Source of the DNA: Glaciecola nitratireducens FR1064 | GTDB taxonomy: Bacteria > Pseudomonadota > Gammaproteobacteria > Enterobacterales > Alteromonadaceae | DNA length: 64,000 nt | Assembly: GCF_000226565.1 (NCBI RefSeq) | Contig: NC_016041.1 | Span: forward strand, 248,001 to 312,000 | Direction: 5' to 3' | Shown here: positions 1 to 11,468 of the stretch, piece after piece | How the letters are laid out: each line of letters begins with the position of its first letter | Position numbering within the stretch: the first letter of the stretch is position 1 | Notes under the pieces: model-generated | What the model saw: only the letters and a program-made list of their open reading frames with translations | Database searches by the model: none | Told to the model about the DNA's origin: nothing | Translations under genes and position numbers: made by a program

Positions 1-1931
1 ATCCTATTGCCGACCTGCACGCGTATTTGCATGTGTCTATTCAAGGCGAAATAATGTCAGCCGACATTCAATACGGTAAACGTCGAATGTTGTTGGTGAA
101 AGTAAGCGACGGCACAGGCTCCATTACTTTACGCTTTTTTCACTTTTCGGCTGCACAAACCAAGTCACTCGCAATAGGTAATATTATTCGCGCTTTCGGT
201 GAAGTTCGCACGGGTAAAGCCAACTTAGAAATGATGCATCCAGAATATAAAATTGTGGATGACCCTGAGAATACCCAGTTAGAAGAATCGCTTACGCCTG
301 TTTATCCGACAACCGAAGGCGTCAAACAACTCACCTTGCGCAACTTAACAGAGCAGTCTTTAAAGCAATTAGACAAAGGAGCGCTGTTAGAATTACTTCC
401 CGATGGTTTGTATGAGCATCAGTTGTCGTTAACAGAGGCGCTGCATTTAGTGCACCGGCCGTCCCCTGATATTGTCATTGAAGATTTAGAAGAAGGTATA
501 CATCCAGCGCAAAAACGTTTAGTGATAGAAGAGTTGTTGGCCCACCACTTAAGTATGTTAAAGATGCGGTCACAATCTAAGTCCGAGCCGGGCATTGCCG
601 TGCGCACAGATGAAGCTCTAAAGAAAAAGTTCTTAGCCACGTTGCCGTTCTCACCAACTGGCGCACAAGCCCGAGTCGTCAAAGAAATTGAACAAGATAT
701 GCAGCGCGCTCAGCCGATGATGCGTTTAGTGCAGGGTGATGTTGGCTCGGGTAAAACCTTGGTTGCAGCGCTCAGTTCATTATCGGCCATTAGCGCTGGC
801 TACCAAGTTGCCTTGATGGCGCCAACTGAATTATTAGCCGAACAACATGCGCGCAACTTTAGCGATTGGTTAACCCCGCTCGGCATTAACGTTGGTTGGC
901 TAGCGGGCAAGCTAAAGGGTAAAGCTAGAGCGGAAACGCTTGAACAGTTAGCGTTGGGGAATGTTCAAATGCTGGTAGGCACTCACGCGATATTTCAAGA
1001 GTTAGTAGAATACAAGAACCTTGCAATGGTGATTGTTGATGAGCAGCATCGTTTTGGTGTGCATCAACGCTTATCGTTGCGAAAAAAAGGCGAAAAATTA
1101 GGTAAATATCCGCATCAGCTCATTATGACGGCAACGCCGATCCCTCGCACACTCGCAATGACAGCCTATGCCGATTTAGATACTTCTATTATTGACGAAC
1201 TCCCTCCGGGTAGAACACCCGTTACGACCGTCGTTTTGCCGGATAGTCGACGTGCTGATGTAATTGAACGGGTTCGCCAAGCTGCAGTTGAACAAAAACG
1301 CCAAATTTATTGGGTGTGCACGCTTATTGACGAGTCCGAAGTATTGCAGTGCCAAGCGGCTGAAGATGCTGCAGTGGCACTAAGAACGCTGTTAACCGAG
1401 CTAAAGGTTGGCTTGGTGCATGGTCGATTAAAATCGGCAGAAAAGCAGCAGGTGATGGATGATTTTAAGCAAGGCAAGCTTGATTTGTTAGTGGCGACCA
1501 CTGTAATTGAAGTGGGTGTTGATGTGCCGAACGCTAGCTTGATGATTATCGAAAACCCAGAACGCTTGGGTTTGGCGCAATTACATCAGCTGCGCGGACG
1601 GGTGGGGCGAGGCTCTGTTGAAAGTCATTGTGTACTGATGTATTCGGGGCCCTTGTCGAAAACCGCAAGTAAGCGTTTGGGGGTGCTGCGCGAATCAAGT
1701 GACGGTTTTTATATTGCAGAGAAGGATTTAGAAATTCGTGGTCCGGGTGAAATGTTAGGGACCAAACAAACAGGGATCGCTGACCTAAAAATAGCAGATT
1801 TAATACGCGATGCTGCACTCATTCCCGATATCAAAAATATGGCTGAATATGTGTGGCGTGAATATCCAAGTAATTCCCAAGCGCTTATCAATAGGTGGTT
1901 AGCGTACAAAGAGGAGTATGGAAATGCGTGA
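1..1931 (+). CDS. recG: ATP-dependent DNA helicase RecG (5' end outside window)
   Basis: This helicase remodels stalled replication forks and branch-migrates Holliday junctions in the cytoplasm. The open frame runs in from the left edge (codons in phase from base 3), so the first in-frame ATG at 27 is internal; about 635 of the roughly 690 residues of the family are present. The wedge/OB domain comes first, then a DExH helicase core with Walker A GDVGSGKT, the RecG-type DEQHRFG box, the ATPIPRT motif III, and the helicase C part with VGVDVPNAS and QLRGRVGRG. The C-terminal TRG region (EIRGPGEMLGTKQTG) is also intact. The stop codon lies inside the start region of rsmJ, so the two genes are probably translationally coupled. 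Identification is very secure. Confidence 0.97.
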   Translation, partial: PIADLHAYLHVSIQGEIMSADIQYGKRRMLLVKVSDGTGSITLRFFHFSAAQTKSLAIGNIIRAFGEVRTGKANLEMMHPEYKIVDDPENTQLEESLTPVYPTTEGVKQLTLRNLTEQSLKQLDKGALLELLPDGLYEHQLSLTEALHLVHRPSPDIVIEDLEEGIHPAQKRLVIEELLAHHLSMLKMRSQSKSEPGIAVRTDEALKKKFLATLPFSPTGAQARVVKEIEQDMQRAQPMMRLVQGDVGSGKTLVAALSSLSAISAGYQVALMAPTELLAEQHARNFSDWLTPLGINVGWLAGKLKGKARAETLEQLALGNVQMLVGTHAIFQELVEYKNLAMVIVDEQHRFGVHQRLSLRKKGEKLGKYPHQLIMTATPIPRTLAMTAYADLDTSIIDELPPGRTPVTTVVLPDSRRADVIERVRQAAVEQKRQIYWVCTLIDESEVLQCQAAEDAAVALRTLLTELKVGLVHGRLKSAEKQQVMDDFKQGKLDLLVATTVIEVGVDVPNASLMIIENPERLGLAQLHQLRGRVGRGSVESHCVLMYSGPLSKTASKRLGVLRESSDGFYIAEKDLEIRGPGEMLGTKQTGIADLKIADLIRDAALIPDIKNMAEYVWREYPSNSQALINRWLAYKEEYGNA

Positions 1932-2874
1932 TCCTGATATGCCATTGAAAGACCCTGTTGAGCAAAATAAAGGTATAGGAATGGTTATTCTTATAGAGGA
2001 TAAAGACCATATTGCACCTCAGGAAGACGCTAAAAAGCTGTCGACAGAAACGGGCTTCCCTATCGTAAAGCGCCGTTCGCCCGCCGCTTTAAAAAGGTCG
2101 AACAGTGCCACAGCAAAAAACAAAAGTACGAACAAAAAAGGTCATAAAACCGTTAAGCCAAATAGTAAAGGCGACGCGGAAACTTCTGCTTCAGAAGAAG
2201 TGAGCGAGTGGCAGTTGGTATACACAACAGAAGGTCTTGCTTTACGCTTGAGTAACGAACCGAGTTGGGGCGACATTATGGTTGATTTCAATTCGGCAGC
2301 GCTTAATTATCGCAAACAGCATGGCGGTGGACGTAATGAGGCTTTAGCTAAAGCAATTGGCATAAAGGGCAAAGATACACTTTCGGTCATCGATTGCACC
2401 GCTGGTATGGGTAACGACAGTTTTGTAATGGCAAGCGTTGGGGCACATGTCACAATGTTAGAGCGCAGCCCAGTTATTGCTGCGTTGTTAGAAGACGCGC
2501 TTAAGCGTATTGATGGCATTCCAGAATTATCTGAAAGACTGTCGCTGGTCAAAACCGATGCGACGGACTATCTCTTAAGTAAGGGAGAAGGAAATAATGT
2601 GAAACGCCTCGCAGACGTCATTTATCTTGACCCTATGTTCCCGCATAAAAAGAAATCCGCACTCGTGAAAAAAGAAATGCGTGCATTTCAACAGCTGTTG
2701 GGAGCTGATATGGACAGTGCAAGATTATTAGAAGTTGCATTGAACTATGCGGCTAAGCGGGTCGTAGTGAAAAGACCCAGTTATGCCGAACCTATTCAAC
2801 TGGCATCTGGACGTAAACCCAACACGGCAATTGAATCAAAAAAGCATAGATTTGATGTGTACATACAACACTGA
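1924..2874 (+). CDS. rsmJ: 16S rRNA (guanine-1516-N2)-methyltransferase RsmJ
   Basis: This SAM-dependent enzyme methylates G1516 of 16S rRNA. The methyltransferase core is clear: DCTAGMGNDSFVMASVG (SAM site), the YLDPMFPHKKKSALVKKEMR catalytic stretch and the C-terminal VVVKRP motif. Three starts compete. ATG 1918 sits on top of the GAGGAG ribosome site; ATG 1924 is 7 nt after it and is chosen here; ATG 1981 follows AAAGG and yields the MVILIED start that aligns best with the short E. coli N-terminus. Between that N-terminal strand and the conserved WQLVYT segment lies a Lys/Ser/Asn-rich insertion of about 45 residues that ordinary RsmJ proteins (about 250 residues) lack. The gene overlaps the end of recG by 8 nt. 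Confidence 0.92.
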   Translation: MRDPDMPLKDPVEQNKGIGMVILIEDKDHIAPQEDAKKLSTETGFPIVKRRSPAALKRSNSATAKNKSTNKKGHKTVKPNSKGDAETSASEEVSEWQLVYTTEGLALRLSNEPSWGDIMVDFNSAALNYRKQHGGGRNEALAKAIGIKGKDTLSVIDCTAGMGNDSFVMASVGAHVTMLERSPVIAALLEDALKRIDGIPELSERLSLVKTDATDYLLSKGEGNNVKRLADVIYLDPMFPHKKKSALVKKEMRAFQQLLGADMDSARLLEVALNYAAKRVVVKRPSYAEPIQLASGRKPNTAIESKKHRFDVYIQH

Positions 2875-2961
2875 TATTCTGCACGCAATAATACTGAAGC
2901 TGCTCAGCTGAGGGCAAGTTTATTATCAACCGAGCGAATAAAACAATAATAAGGAATTACC

Positions 2962-3435
2962 ATGATTGAAGTAGGCGGCACGTTGCCAGAAGCGGTATTT
3001 AGCATATTAGAAGATGGCGAAATTAAAAATCCTCACACAGGTACATTGTTTAGTGATAAGAAAGTGGTCTTGTTTGCAGTACCCGGTGCTTTCACCCCAA
3101 CATGCTCAGCAGCTCACCTTCCGGGCTATGTCGCTTTAGCTGACAAAATTAAAGCAAAAGGCGTTGACGCTATTATTTGTCTTTCGGTGAACGATGCTTT
3201 CGTTATGGACGCTTGGGGCAAGTCACAAAATGCAGATGAAATAATGATGGTAGCAGATGGCAACGGCAGTTTTTCCCAGCTAATTGGCCTTGATATGGAC
3301 ACGGACACTTTCGGTGGTATCCGTTCCATTCGTTACAGTATGATAGTTGAAGATGGCGTGGTTCGCGCACTAAACGTTGAAGATCCAGGTCGTTTTGAAG
3401 TGAGTGATGCGGAAACAATTTTGAAGCAACTCTAA
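2962..3435 (+). CDS. Prx5-type peroxiredoxin (redoxin family)
   Basis: This thiol peroxidase reduces H2O2 and organic hydroperoxides. The peroxidatic site PGAFTPTCSAAHLPGY is typical of the Prx5/AhpE-PMP20 branch, and the length of 157 residues matches the free-standing (not glutaredoxin-fused) form. A second cysteine in IICLSVND is at the position where this branch often has a conserved, not necessarily resolving, residue, so one-cysteine chemistry with glutathione or glutaredoxin as reductant is likely (inference). AAGGAA 7 nt before the ATG sets the start. The gene stands alone between rsmJ and a terminator, with its own short leader. Confidence 0.92.
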   Translation: MIEVGGTLPEAVFSILEDGEIKNPHTGTLFSDKKVVLFAVPGAFTPTCSAAHLPGYVALADKIKAKGVDAIICLSVNDAFVMDAWGKSQNADEIMMVADGNGSFSQLIGLDMDTDTFGGIRSIRYSMIVEDGVVRALNVEDPGRFEVSDAETILKQL

Positions 3436-3445
3436 ACCGCTTTTT

Positions 3446-3511
3446 AGCCTAATGTTTAGGCTTGAATAAAAGAAAAGTAAGTTAAACGAGCCATCTAGTT
3501 GATGGCTCGTT
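3446..3511 (+). terminator. Two successive hairpins after the peroxiredoxin gene
   Basis: The first is a perfect 7-bp dyad AGCCTAA/TTAGGCT at 3446-3462 without a T run. The second is a perfect 11-bp dyad AACGAGCCATC/GATGGCTCGTT at 3485-3511 followed by CGTTT, which looks like a genuine rho-independent terminator. It separates the peroxiredoxin from the flavoprotein gene that starts at 3545. Confidence 0.7.
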
Positions 3512-3544
3512 CGTTTACAGCGATAATGCTCTGTGTTCATAACA

Positions 3545-4738
3545 ATGAGTAATAACGTGATAAAAACAGATGTGATTGTAATCGGTGCTGGAGCAGCAGG
3601 CTTGTTTTGCGCTACTGAAGCTGGCAAGCGTGGGCGCAACGTTATTGTCTTTGATCACGCTAAACGCTTGGGCGGCAAGATCCTCATGAGTGGAGGAGGC
3701 CGCTGTAATTTCACCAACATGTATACCTCGCATGAAAACTTTCTCTCGCAAAACCCACATTTTTGCAAGTCTGCGTTAAGCCAATATACGCAATGGGATT
3801 TTATCTCCTTAGTAAATGAATACGGCATTAAGCATCATGAAAAAACCCTCGGACAGCTATTTTGCGACGATACCGCAAAAGATATAGTTGATATGCTCTT
3901 GGCTGAATGCAAAAAAGCGCAGGTTGATATAAAAAACCGAACAGAAATTATCGACATTGAATTCGTTGATAATCGATACATAGTGAATACCAGTCAAGGT
4001 GCTTTTAGCAGCGAGTCTTTAGTTATTGCCACTGGCGGCTTAAGCATGCCGAAGCTTGGCGCAACGCCTTTTGGCTATAGAATTGCTGAACAGTTTGGTA
4101 TACCCATTATTCCAACCAAAGCAGCCCTCGTTCCCTTTACCCTGCATGAACACGATAAGGCAGTGATTGGTGAACTCAGCGGTATTTCAGTAGATGCTAG
4201 CGCGAGCTGCAATAATACAAGCTTCAATGAAAACATTTTGTTTACGCATCGCGGTTTAAGTGGACCAGCAGTGCTGCAAATTTCTAGCTTTTGGGAGCCG
4301 GGCCAAGAGGTAGAATTTGACCTTTTCCCAAATGGTGACTTGGTACAAGATTTACTGGAGCAGCAGCAATCAAGCCCAGAAATACAGCTCTCTACAGCAC
4401 TAACTAGGCACTACTCAAAGCGATTTGTGCAAGCGGCCATTCCGTATTTTGAGTTAGAGAATAAGCCACTCAAACAATATAATCCTAAGCAATTACAATC
4501 GGCAGCTGAGGCCTTCACGCAGTGGCATGTTAAGCCAAATGGAACCGAAGGGTATAGAACGGCGGAAGTCACTTTAGGCGGTGTTGATACCGACTACGTT
4601 TCATCTAAAAACATGCAGGTAAAGAATCAAGAAGGCTTGTTCTTTATCGGGGAAGTGTTGGATGTAACTGGTTGGTTAGGTGGTTATAATTTTCAGTGGG
4701 CGTGGTCTAGTGGCTGGGTTGCGGGGCAGGTGGTTTAG
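3545..4738 (+). CDS. BaiN/YhiN-family NAD(P)/FAD-dependent oxidoreductase (HI0933-like)
   Basis: This is a two-domain flavoprotein of about 400 residues. The FAD-binding motif VIVIGAGAAGLFCATEAGKRG is at the N-terminus, followed by the family signature GGKILMSGGGRCNFTN. A second signature near the C-terminus (TLGGVDTDYV ... GEVLDVTGWLGGYNFQWAWSSG) closes the FAD site. The family includes YhiN/HI0933, whose physiological substrate is not established; some relatives (BaiN) reduce bile-acid double bonds, which is not a safe transfer here. ATG 3545 is preferred over GTG 3533 because it places the glycine-rich loop at the usual distance; neither has a strong ribosome site. It lies directly downstream of a terminator, so it has its own promoter. 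Confidence 0.9.
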   Translation: MSNNVIKTDVIVIGAGAAGLFCATEAGKRGRNVIVFDHAKRLGGKILMSGGGRCNFTNMYTSHENFLSQNPHFCKSALSQYTQWDFISLVNEYGIKHHEKTLGQLFCDDTAKDIVDMLLAECKKAQVDIKNRTEIIDIEFVDNRYIVNTSQGAFSSESLVIATGGLSMPKLGATPFGYRIAEQFGIPIIPTKAALVPFTLHEHDKAVIGELSGISVDASASCNNTSFNENILFTHRGLSGPAVLQISSFWEPGQEVEFDLFPNGDLVQDLLEQQQSSPEIQLSTALTRHYSKRFVQAAIPYFELENKPLKQYNPKQLQSAAEAFTQWHVKPNGTEGYRTAEVTLGGVDTDYVSSKNMQVKNQEGLFFIGEVLDVTGWLGGYNFQWAWSSGWVAGQVV

Positions 4739-4957
4739 TTTTGTGTTCAGGTACAATAAAGTCTGTACACTAAATTCGCATTAATATTAAAAAAACGTAT
4801 ACCAAAGAATTATTTATTGATTCGAATAGGTATATCGGGTATTTTCTGGTTGACTAGATTGCACATTTGCAATCTTGAATAATGCATCTGCTACTCCTAA
4901 TAAAAGCTGTTCACGCACAAGAGTGTTTTAGACAATTAACACTAGGAAAATTTATAT

Positions 4958-6316
4958 ATGAACTCACCCTCGAGTGGAAAAAATGTCGGTAAAGAAGTGT
5001 CAAGCGAAGATATTGATACGCTTACTGGATTTTTAACTCGAGGAGGTTTAAAAACTTTTTTATCAGATTTCGAGACGCCGGAGGAGAGAAGTCGATTATC
5101 TGTCATTGTTGTCGAATTGTCTCGGTTCGGCACTGTCAACGATAGTGTTGGTTCAGGCACTGGAGATAAGATCATTGCAGCAATCTCTAAACGGTTATCT
5201 AAATTGTTTGTCGATGCAATTTCTTTATGTCGACTGCATGGCGACCATTTTGGGATTATTTTCAAAGACAAAACTGATCTTCAAACTGAAGTCGACCGGC
5301 TATTAGATTTTGCACAACGCCCTTTAGCGATCCGTGGGGAAGTGATCGTATTAAGCATTCGCATTGGCGTAGCCGACACAAATATAGCAGTCGATTCTAC
5401 TGATGAGCTCGTGCACGCCGCGGAAGTAGCCATACACAATGCGAAGAGTACTTCTAGAAAAGTATCCTTTTTTGATGCTAAGATGATAATGAACGCTCGC
5501 TCAGTCCATCAGTTAGAAAATGATCTCCGCGTCTCGTTAGTTAAAAATGCGAGTGAGTTACACAATGCAATAAATAATTCTGAATTTGCGCTGTACTATC
5601 AACCTATCGTTAACACAAAAAATAATAAAGTTCATGGCTGCGAAGCATTGTTACGGTGGAATCACCCAATAAGGGGGTTGGTTTCTCCAGCATTATTTAT
5701 CCCAATGGCCGAGCAAGTTCATCTTATGACTGTTTTAGGAAGCTGGATAATACGTAGAGCATGTGCGGATGCTATCACATGGCCTGTGCGTAAAGATGGC
5801 GAAGAAATTTCAGTGAGTATCAACATTAGCCCTATTCAGTTTTTAGAACCAGATATATTATTCTCTTCAGTAAAAACGGCCCTTTATGAAACGGGCATTA
5901 CACCATCTCGAGTAAAATTGGAGATCACCGAATCGGCCGATTTTGCGCCAAGTATGAAAGGGTACCTACAGGAATTGAAAAATCTTGGATGTATGATTGC
6001 ATTGGACGACTTTGGTACAGGATTTTCTTCAATCTCGCATTTGGTTGAACTGCCTCTTGATTATGTGAAAGTGGACAGATCATTGGTAAAAGACTTAGAG
6101 TGTAACGAGCCATCAAAGGTAGCGCGAGCAACACGCCTCGCTCGTTCGGTACTGGGATTGGGCAAAGCGCTTGATTTAATAACCATTGTTGAGGGGATTG
6201 AAACTCCAGATGGGATAACCGCTATTCAAGCACTCGGGGGGAATCTTATTCAAGGATATGTGTTCTCTAAACCACTTCAAGCCGATCTGATAAGCGAATT
6301 TTTAGAATCATTTTAG
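4958..6316 (+). CDS. c-di-GMP phosphodiesterase: degenerate GGDEF plus intact EAL
   Basis: The 452-residue cytoplasmic protein has no membrane segment. Residues about 15-170 form a GGDEF fold (starts DTLTGFLTR), but the signature is HGDHF at 94-98 instead of GGDEF and the upstream metal-binding DxDxF region reads ELSRF, so cyclase activity is very unlikely. Residues about 205-450 are an EAL domain with all key elements: EALLRW near 229, NINISP, LEITES near 322, DDFGTGFSS near 350, VKVD and VEGIE near 412. It should therefore hydrolyse c-di-GMP, with the GGDEF-like domain acting as a GTP sensor or scaffold (inference). The gene for a BLUF light sensor starts 15 nt after its stop, which suggests that the EAL output is light-controlled through a protein partner. 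Confidence 0.92.
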   Translation: MNSPSSGKNVGKEVSSEDIDTLTGFLTRGGLKTFLSDFETPEERSRLSVIVVELSRFGTVNDSVGSGTGDKIIAAISKRLSKLFVDAISLCRLHGDHFGIIFKDKTDLQTEVDRLLDFAQRPLAIRGEVIVLSIRIGVADTNIAVDSTDELVHAAEVAIHNAKSTSRKVSFFDAKMIMNARSVHQLENDLRVSLVKNASELHNAINNSEFALYYQPIVNTKNNKVHGCEALLRWNHPIRGLVSPALFIPMAEQVHLMTVLGSWIIRRACADAITWPVRKDGEEISVSINISPIQFLEPDILFSSVKTALYETGITPSRVKLEITESADFAPSMKGYLQELKNLGCMIALDDFGTGFSSISHLVELPLDYVKVDRSLVKDLECNEPSKVARATRLARSVLGLGKALDLITIVEGIETPDGITAIQALGGNLIQGYVFSKPLQADLISEFLESF

Positions 6317-6330
6317 GTACAGGTAAATAA

Positions 6331-6774
6331 ATGGGTGACTTATACAACATAGCGTACATCAGTAAAAATGCTATCCATGGAAATCATGAAGAGATAAAGC
6401 AACAAATCAGTGATATTTTAGCAAAGGCTCAAAAGAACAATCCAGTGAGAGGTATTTCGGGTGCGCTGCTGTATTCTGGTGGGTACTTTTGCCAAGTGAT
6501 CGAAGGACCGGAAGATGAGATAGAAGAACTATTTGAAATTATCCAAATGGATGACCGGCATTCTGATGTTACCGTTCTGCATTTTGAACCTCTTGAAGAA
6601 AGAGGTTTCTCGGATTGGTCAATGGCGTTTGCCGGAATCGAAGAAAATATGCGCTTTGACATCGATGGTATAAAAAATTCAAAAGATGAACTGGCCATGA
6701 AGGAAACGGGTAAAGCCTTGGTTAATGTCTTAGAGCTATTGGTTTCTCAACATCAAAGCGTTTCGAAAGGATAA
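6331..6774 (+). CDS. BLUF-domain blue-light sensor protein
   Basis: BLUF domains bind FAD non-covalently and sense blue light by rearranging a hydrogen-bond network. The 147-residue protein is a stand-alone BLUF domain (about residues 3-102) with a 45-residue helical tail. The residues that define the photocycle are visible: Tyr9 in AYIS, Asn37 in NNPVRGISG, Gln55 in YFCQVIEGP, and the Trp96/Met98 pair in DWSMAF. GISGALLYSGGYF and DDRHSDV are family landmarks. The gene follows the EAL phosphodiesterase gene by 15 nt in the same direction, so the likely job is light-dependent control of that enzyme in trans, a split version of fused BLUF-EAL proteins such as BlrP1 (comparison from knowledge of the family; the interaction is inferred). 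Confidence 0.93.
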   Translation: MGDLYNIAYISKNAIHGNHEEIKQQISDILAKAQKNNPVRGISGALLYSGGYFCQVIEGPEDEIEELFEIIQMDDRHSDVTVLHFEPLEERGFSDWSMAFAGIEENMRFDIDGIKNSKDELAMKETGKALVNVLELLVSQHQSVSKG

Positions 6775-6808
6775 CTTCTGATTGTTTTGAGTATGAAACG
6801 AATTAACG

Positions 6809-6991
6809 TTAAGTAGTCCCCATCTTTTCAGCTGTCTTTTTGGATAGGTTAATATTGATTAAGTATGAGTCATATTGGTTTTCATTGAAATCATTAATTA
6901 ACTCGCTCTTATTCGCATAGTCACCAATCTTTTCAACATTAGCGTTAAGCCAACTGTTGTTGCTTTCTGTTAATGTGCTTTGTGTAGGCAT
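6809..6991 (-). pseudogene. Solitary ParD-like antitoxin relic
   Basis: The 60-residue frame starts at ATG 6991 with GGAG 6 nt upstream. It begins MPTQSTLTESNNSWLNANVE and continues GDYANKSELINDF, which is the ribbon-helix-helix signature of ParD/CopG antitoxins. The tail (LSKKTAEKMGTT) resembles the C-terminal AEK-x-G end of ParD, but the linker normally present between them (about 8-10 residues) looks deleted. No ParE toxin gene follows: the frame converges on the end of the BLUF gene. It could be a decayed module or a surviving orphan antitoxin. The family call rests on eye alignment only. Confidence 0.5.
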
Positions 6992-7011
6992 GTTTTTCTC
7001 CATGTGCACCT

Positions 7012-7027
7012 GGTGCGATATTGCACC
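7012..7027 (-). promoter_or_regulatory. Palindrome upstream of the ParD-like frame, possible autoregulatory operator
   Basis: GGTGC-GATATT-GCACC is a 5-bp perfect dyad with a 6-bp spacer, 21-36 nt upstream of the ParD-like start codon, where antitoxin-binding operators usually sit. The flanks contain two further GTGC/GCAC words. Binding is inferred from position only. Confidence 0.35.
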
Positions 7028-7205
7028 ACGCACATTCAGTTCGAAACAAGTGACGACATTGGATACGACAACTCAAAATTCGGCAATAACCAGTTCTCGC
7101 CGCCACAACGATCATATTTATTCTAAGTCGCCTAATTGTCCAAAATCGCCTTTAACGCGGAAAGTCCGCCCTAAAAAACACCGCTACCAAGGGTTTCAAT
7201 CATAA
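7028..7205. other. Gene-free stretch before the lacZ stop
   Basis: About 180 bp between the ParD-like region and the convergent 3' end of lacZ. A plus-strand frame crosses it but has no ribosome site, no recognisable motif and lies antisense to the ParD-like frame, so it is not called. No convincing terminator was found here. Confidence 0.5.
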
Positions 7206-10513
<3,308 letters not shown>

Positions 10514-11368
10514 ATGCACAATAAAATAAGAGACATACTGGATATCGGCCCCAGCTGTTACGAGCGCTTTATTAGTTCGGCTACAATGGCAGAAATTAAG
10601 TCTTTAGACATAGAGCTTGCGGGTTGTTCTAACTTGTCCGGAAAATATTGTGTTGCGCGCACGGCACCCCCTGACCATACCTTATTTTACACGCTAAGCG
10701 GACAAGGAAAATTAACAACCATTAATAAGCAATATGATTTAACCCCGCATACGCTGGCAATTTTGCCGGCAAAACAAGCTTTTGCCGTAAGTATTGCGGC
10801 AAAACATTGGGACATTTTTTGGATAAATTTAGCCAATAGCAAACGCTGGGAACAAGCGGCGTTGAGCGAAGCAGTGGTATTAGAGAATCAACAGCTTGAG
10901 CCCCTGCACCTAGCGATGGAGCTTTTGTATAGCGAACCTAAGGATAGTTTGCGTGAGGGCGTCATGCCCATTCTACAGCACTATTTAGATCTCACGTTTA
11001 CAACTCAGATACTGCAGGAACATTTGCAAAATCACACTGAGGACAGGCTGCAAGGCCTATTTCAGGAAATTGAAAAGCGCCTGCAGTTTGATTGGAGTAT
11101 CGATGCAATGTGCAAGCTTGTTCATTATTCTCCACCCCACTTACATCGTTTGTGCAAAGCAAAGTTTGCCAAAAGCCCTATGCAGCAGCTTATTTACCTG
11201 CGCATGGAGCGCTCAAAGAATCTATTGTTGAATACACAATGGCCTATTTCACATATCGCAAACTATGTGGGGTATCCAAATATTTTTAACTTTTCAAAAC
11301 GCTTTAAAAAATCCGTTGGGGTTTCGCCGAGCGAGTTCAGAGGTCGTCGCGGTTTGTTTGAAATTTAG
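10514..11368 (+). CDS. AraC-family transcriptional regulator, likely of lacZ
   Basis: The 284-residue protein has an N-terminal cupin-like sensing domain (about residues 40-130, including the TLSGQGKLTTIN strand pattern of sugar-responsive AraC proteins) and a C-terminal double helix-turn-helix (about 185-280). The second HTH carries the classic signature ISHIANYVGYPNIFNFSKRF followed by KSVGVSPSEFR. Genes of this architecture beside glycosidases usually act as sugar-induced activators. Transcription diverges from lacZ over a 158-bp spacer. The effector (galactoside or derivative) is inferred from context only. Confidence 0.9.
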   Translation: MHNKIRDILDIGPSCYERFISSATMAEIKSLDIELAGCSNLSGKYCVARTAPPDHTLFYTLSGQGKLTTINKQYDLTPHTLAILPAKQAFAVSIAAKHWDIFWINLANSKRWEQAALSEAVVLENQQLEPLHLAMELLYSEPKDSLREGVMPILQHYLDLTFTTQILQEHLQNHTEDRLQGLFQEIEKRLQFDWSIDAMCKLVHYSPPHLHRLCKAKFAKSPMQQLIYLRMERSKNLLLNTQWPISHIANYVGYPNIFNFSKRFKKSVGVSPSEFRGRRGLFEI

Positions 11369-11468
11369 AATGGATAATGTTGATGCTTTCTGTTGTGACA
11401 GTGTGTAAAGAGCAAAAAGATAATTGCGAATATCAAGGTGATGCAAAACGCTCTACTCATGTTGCCAA

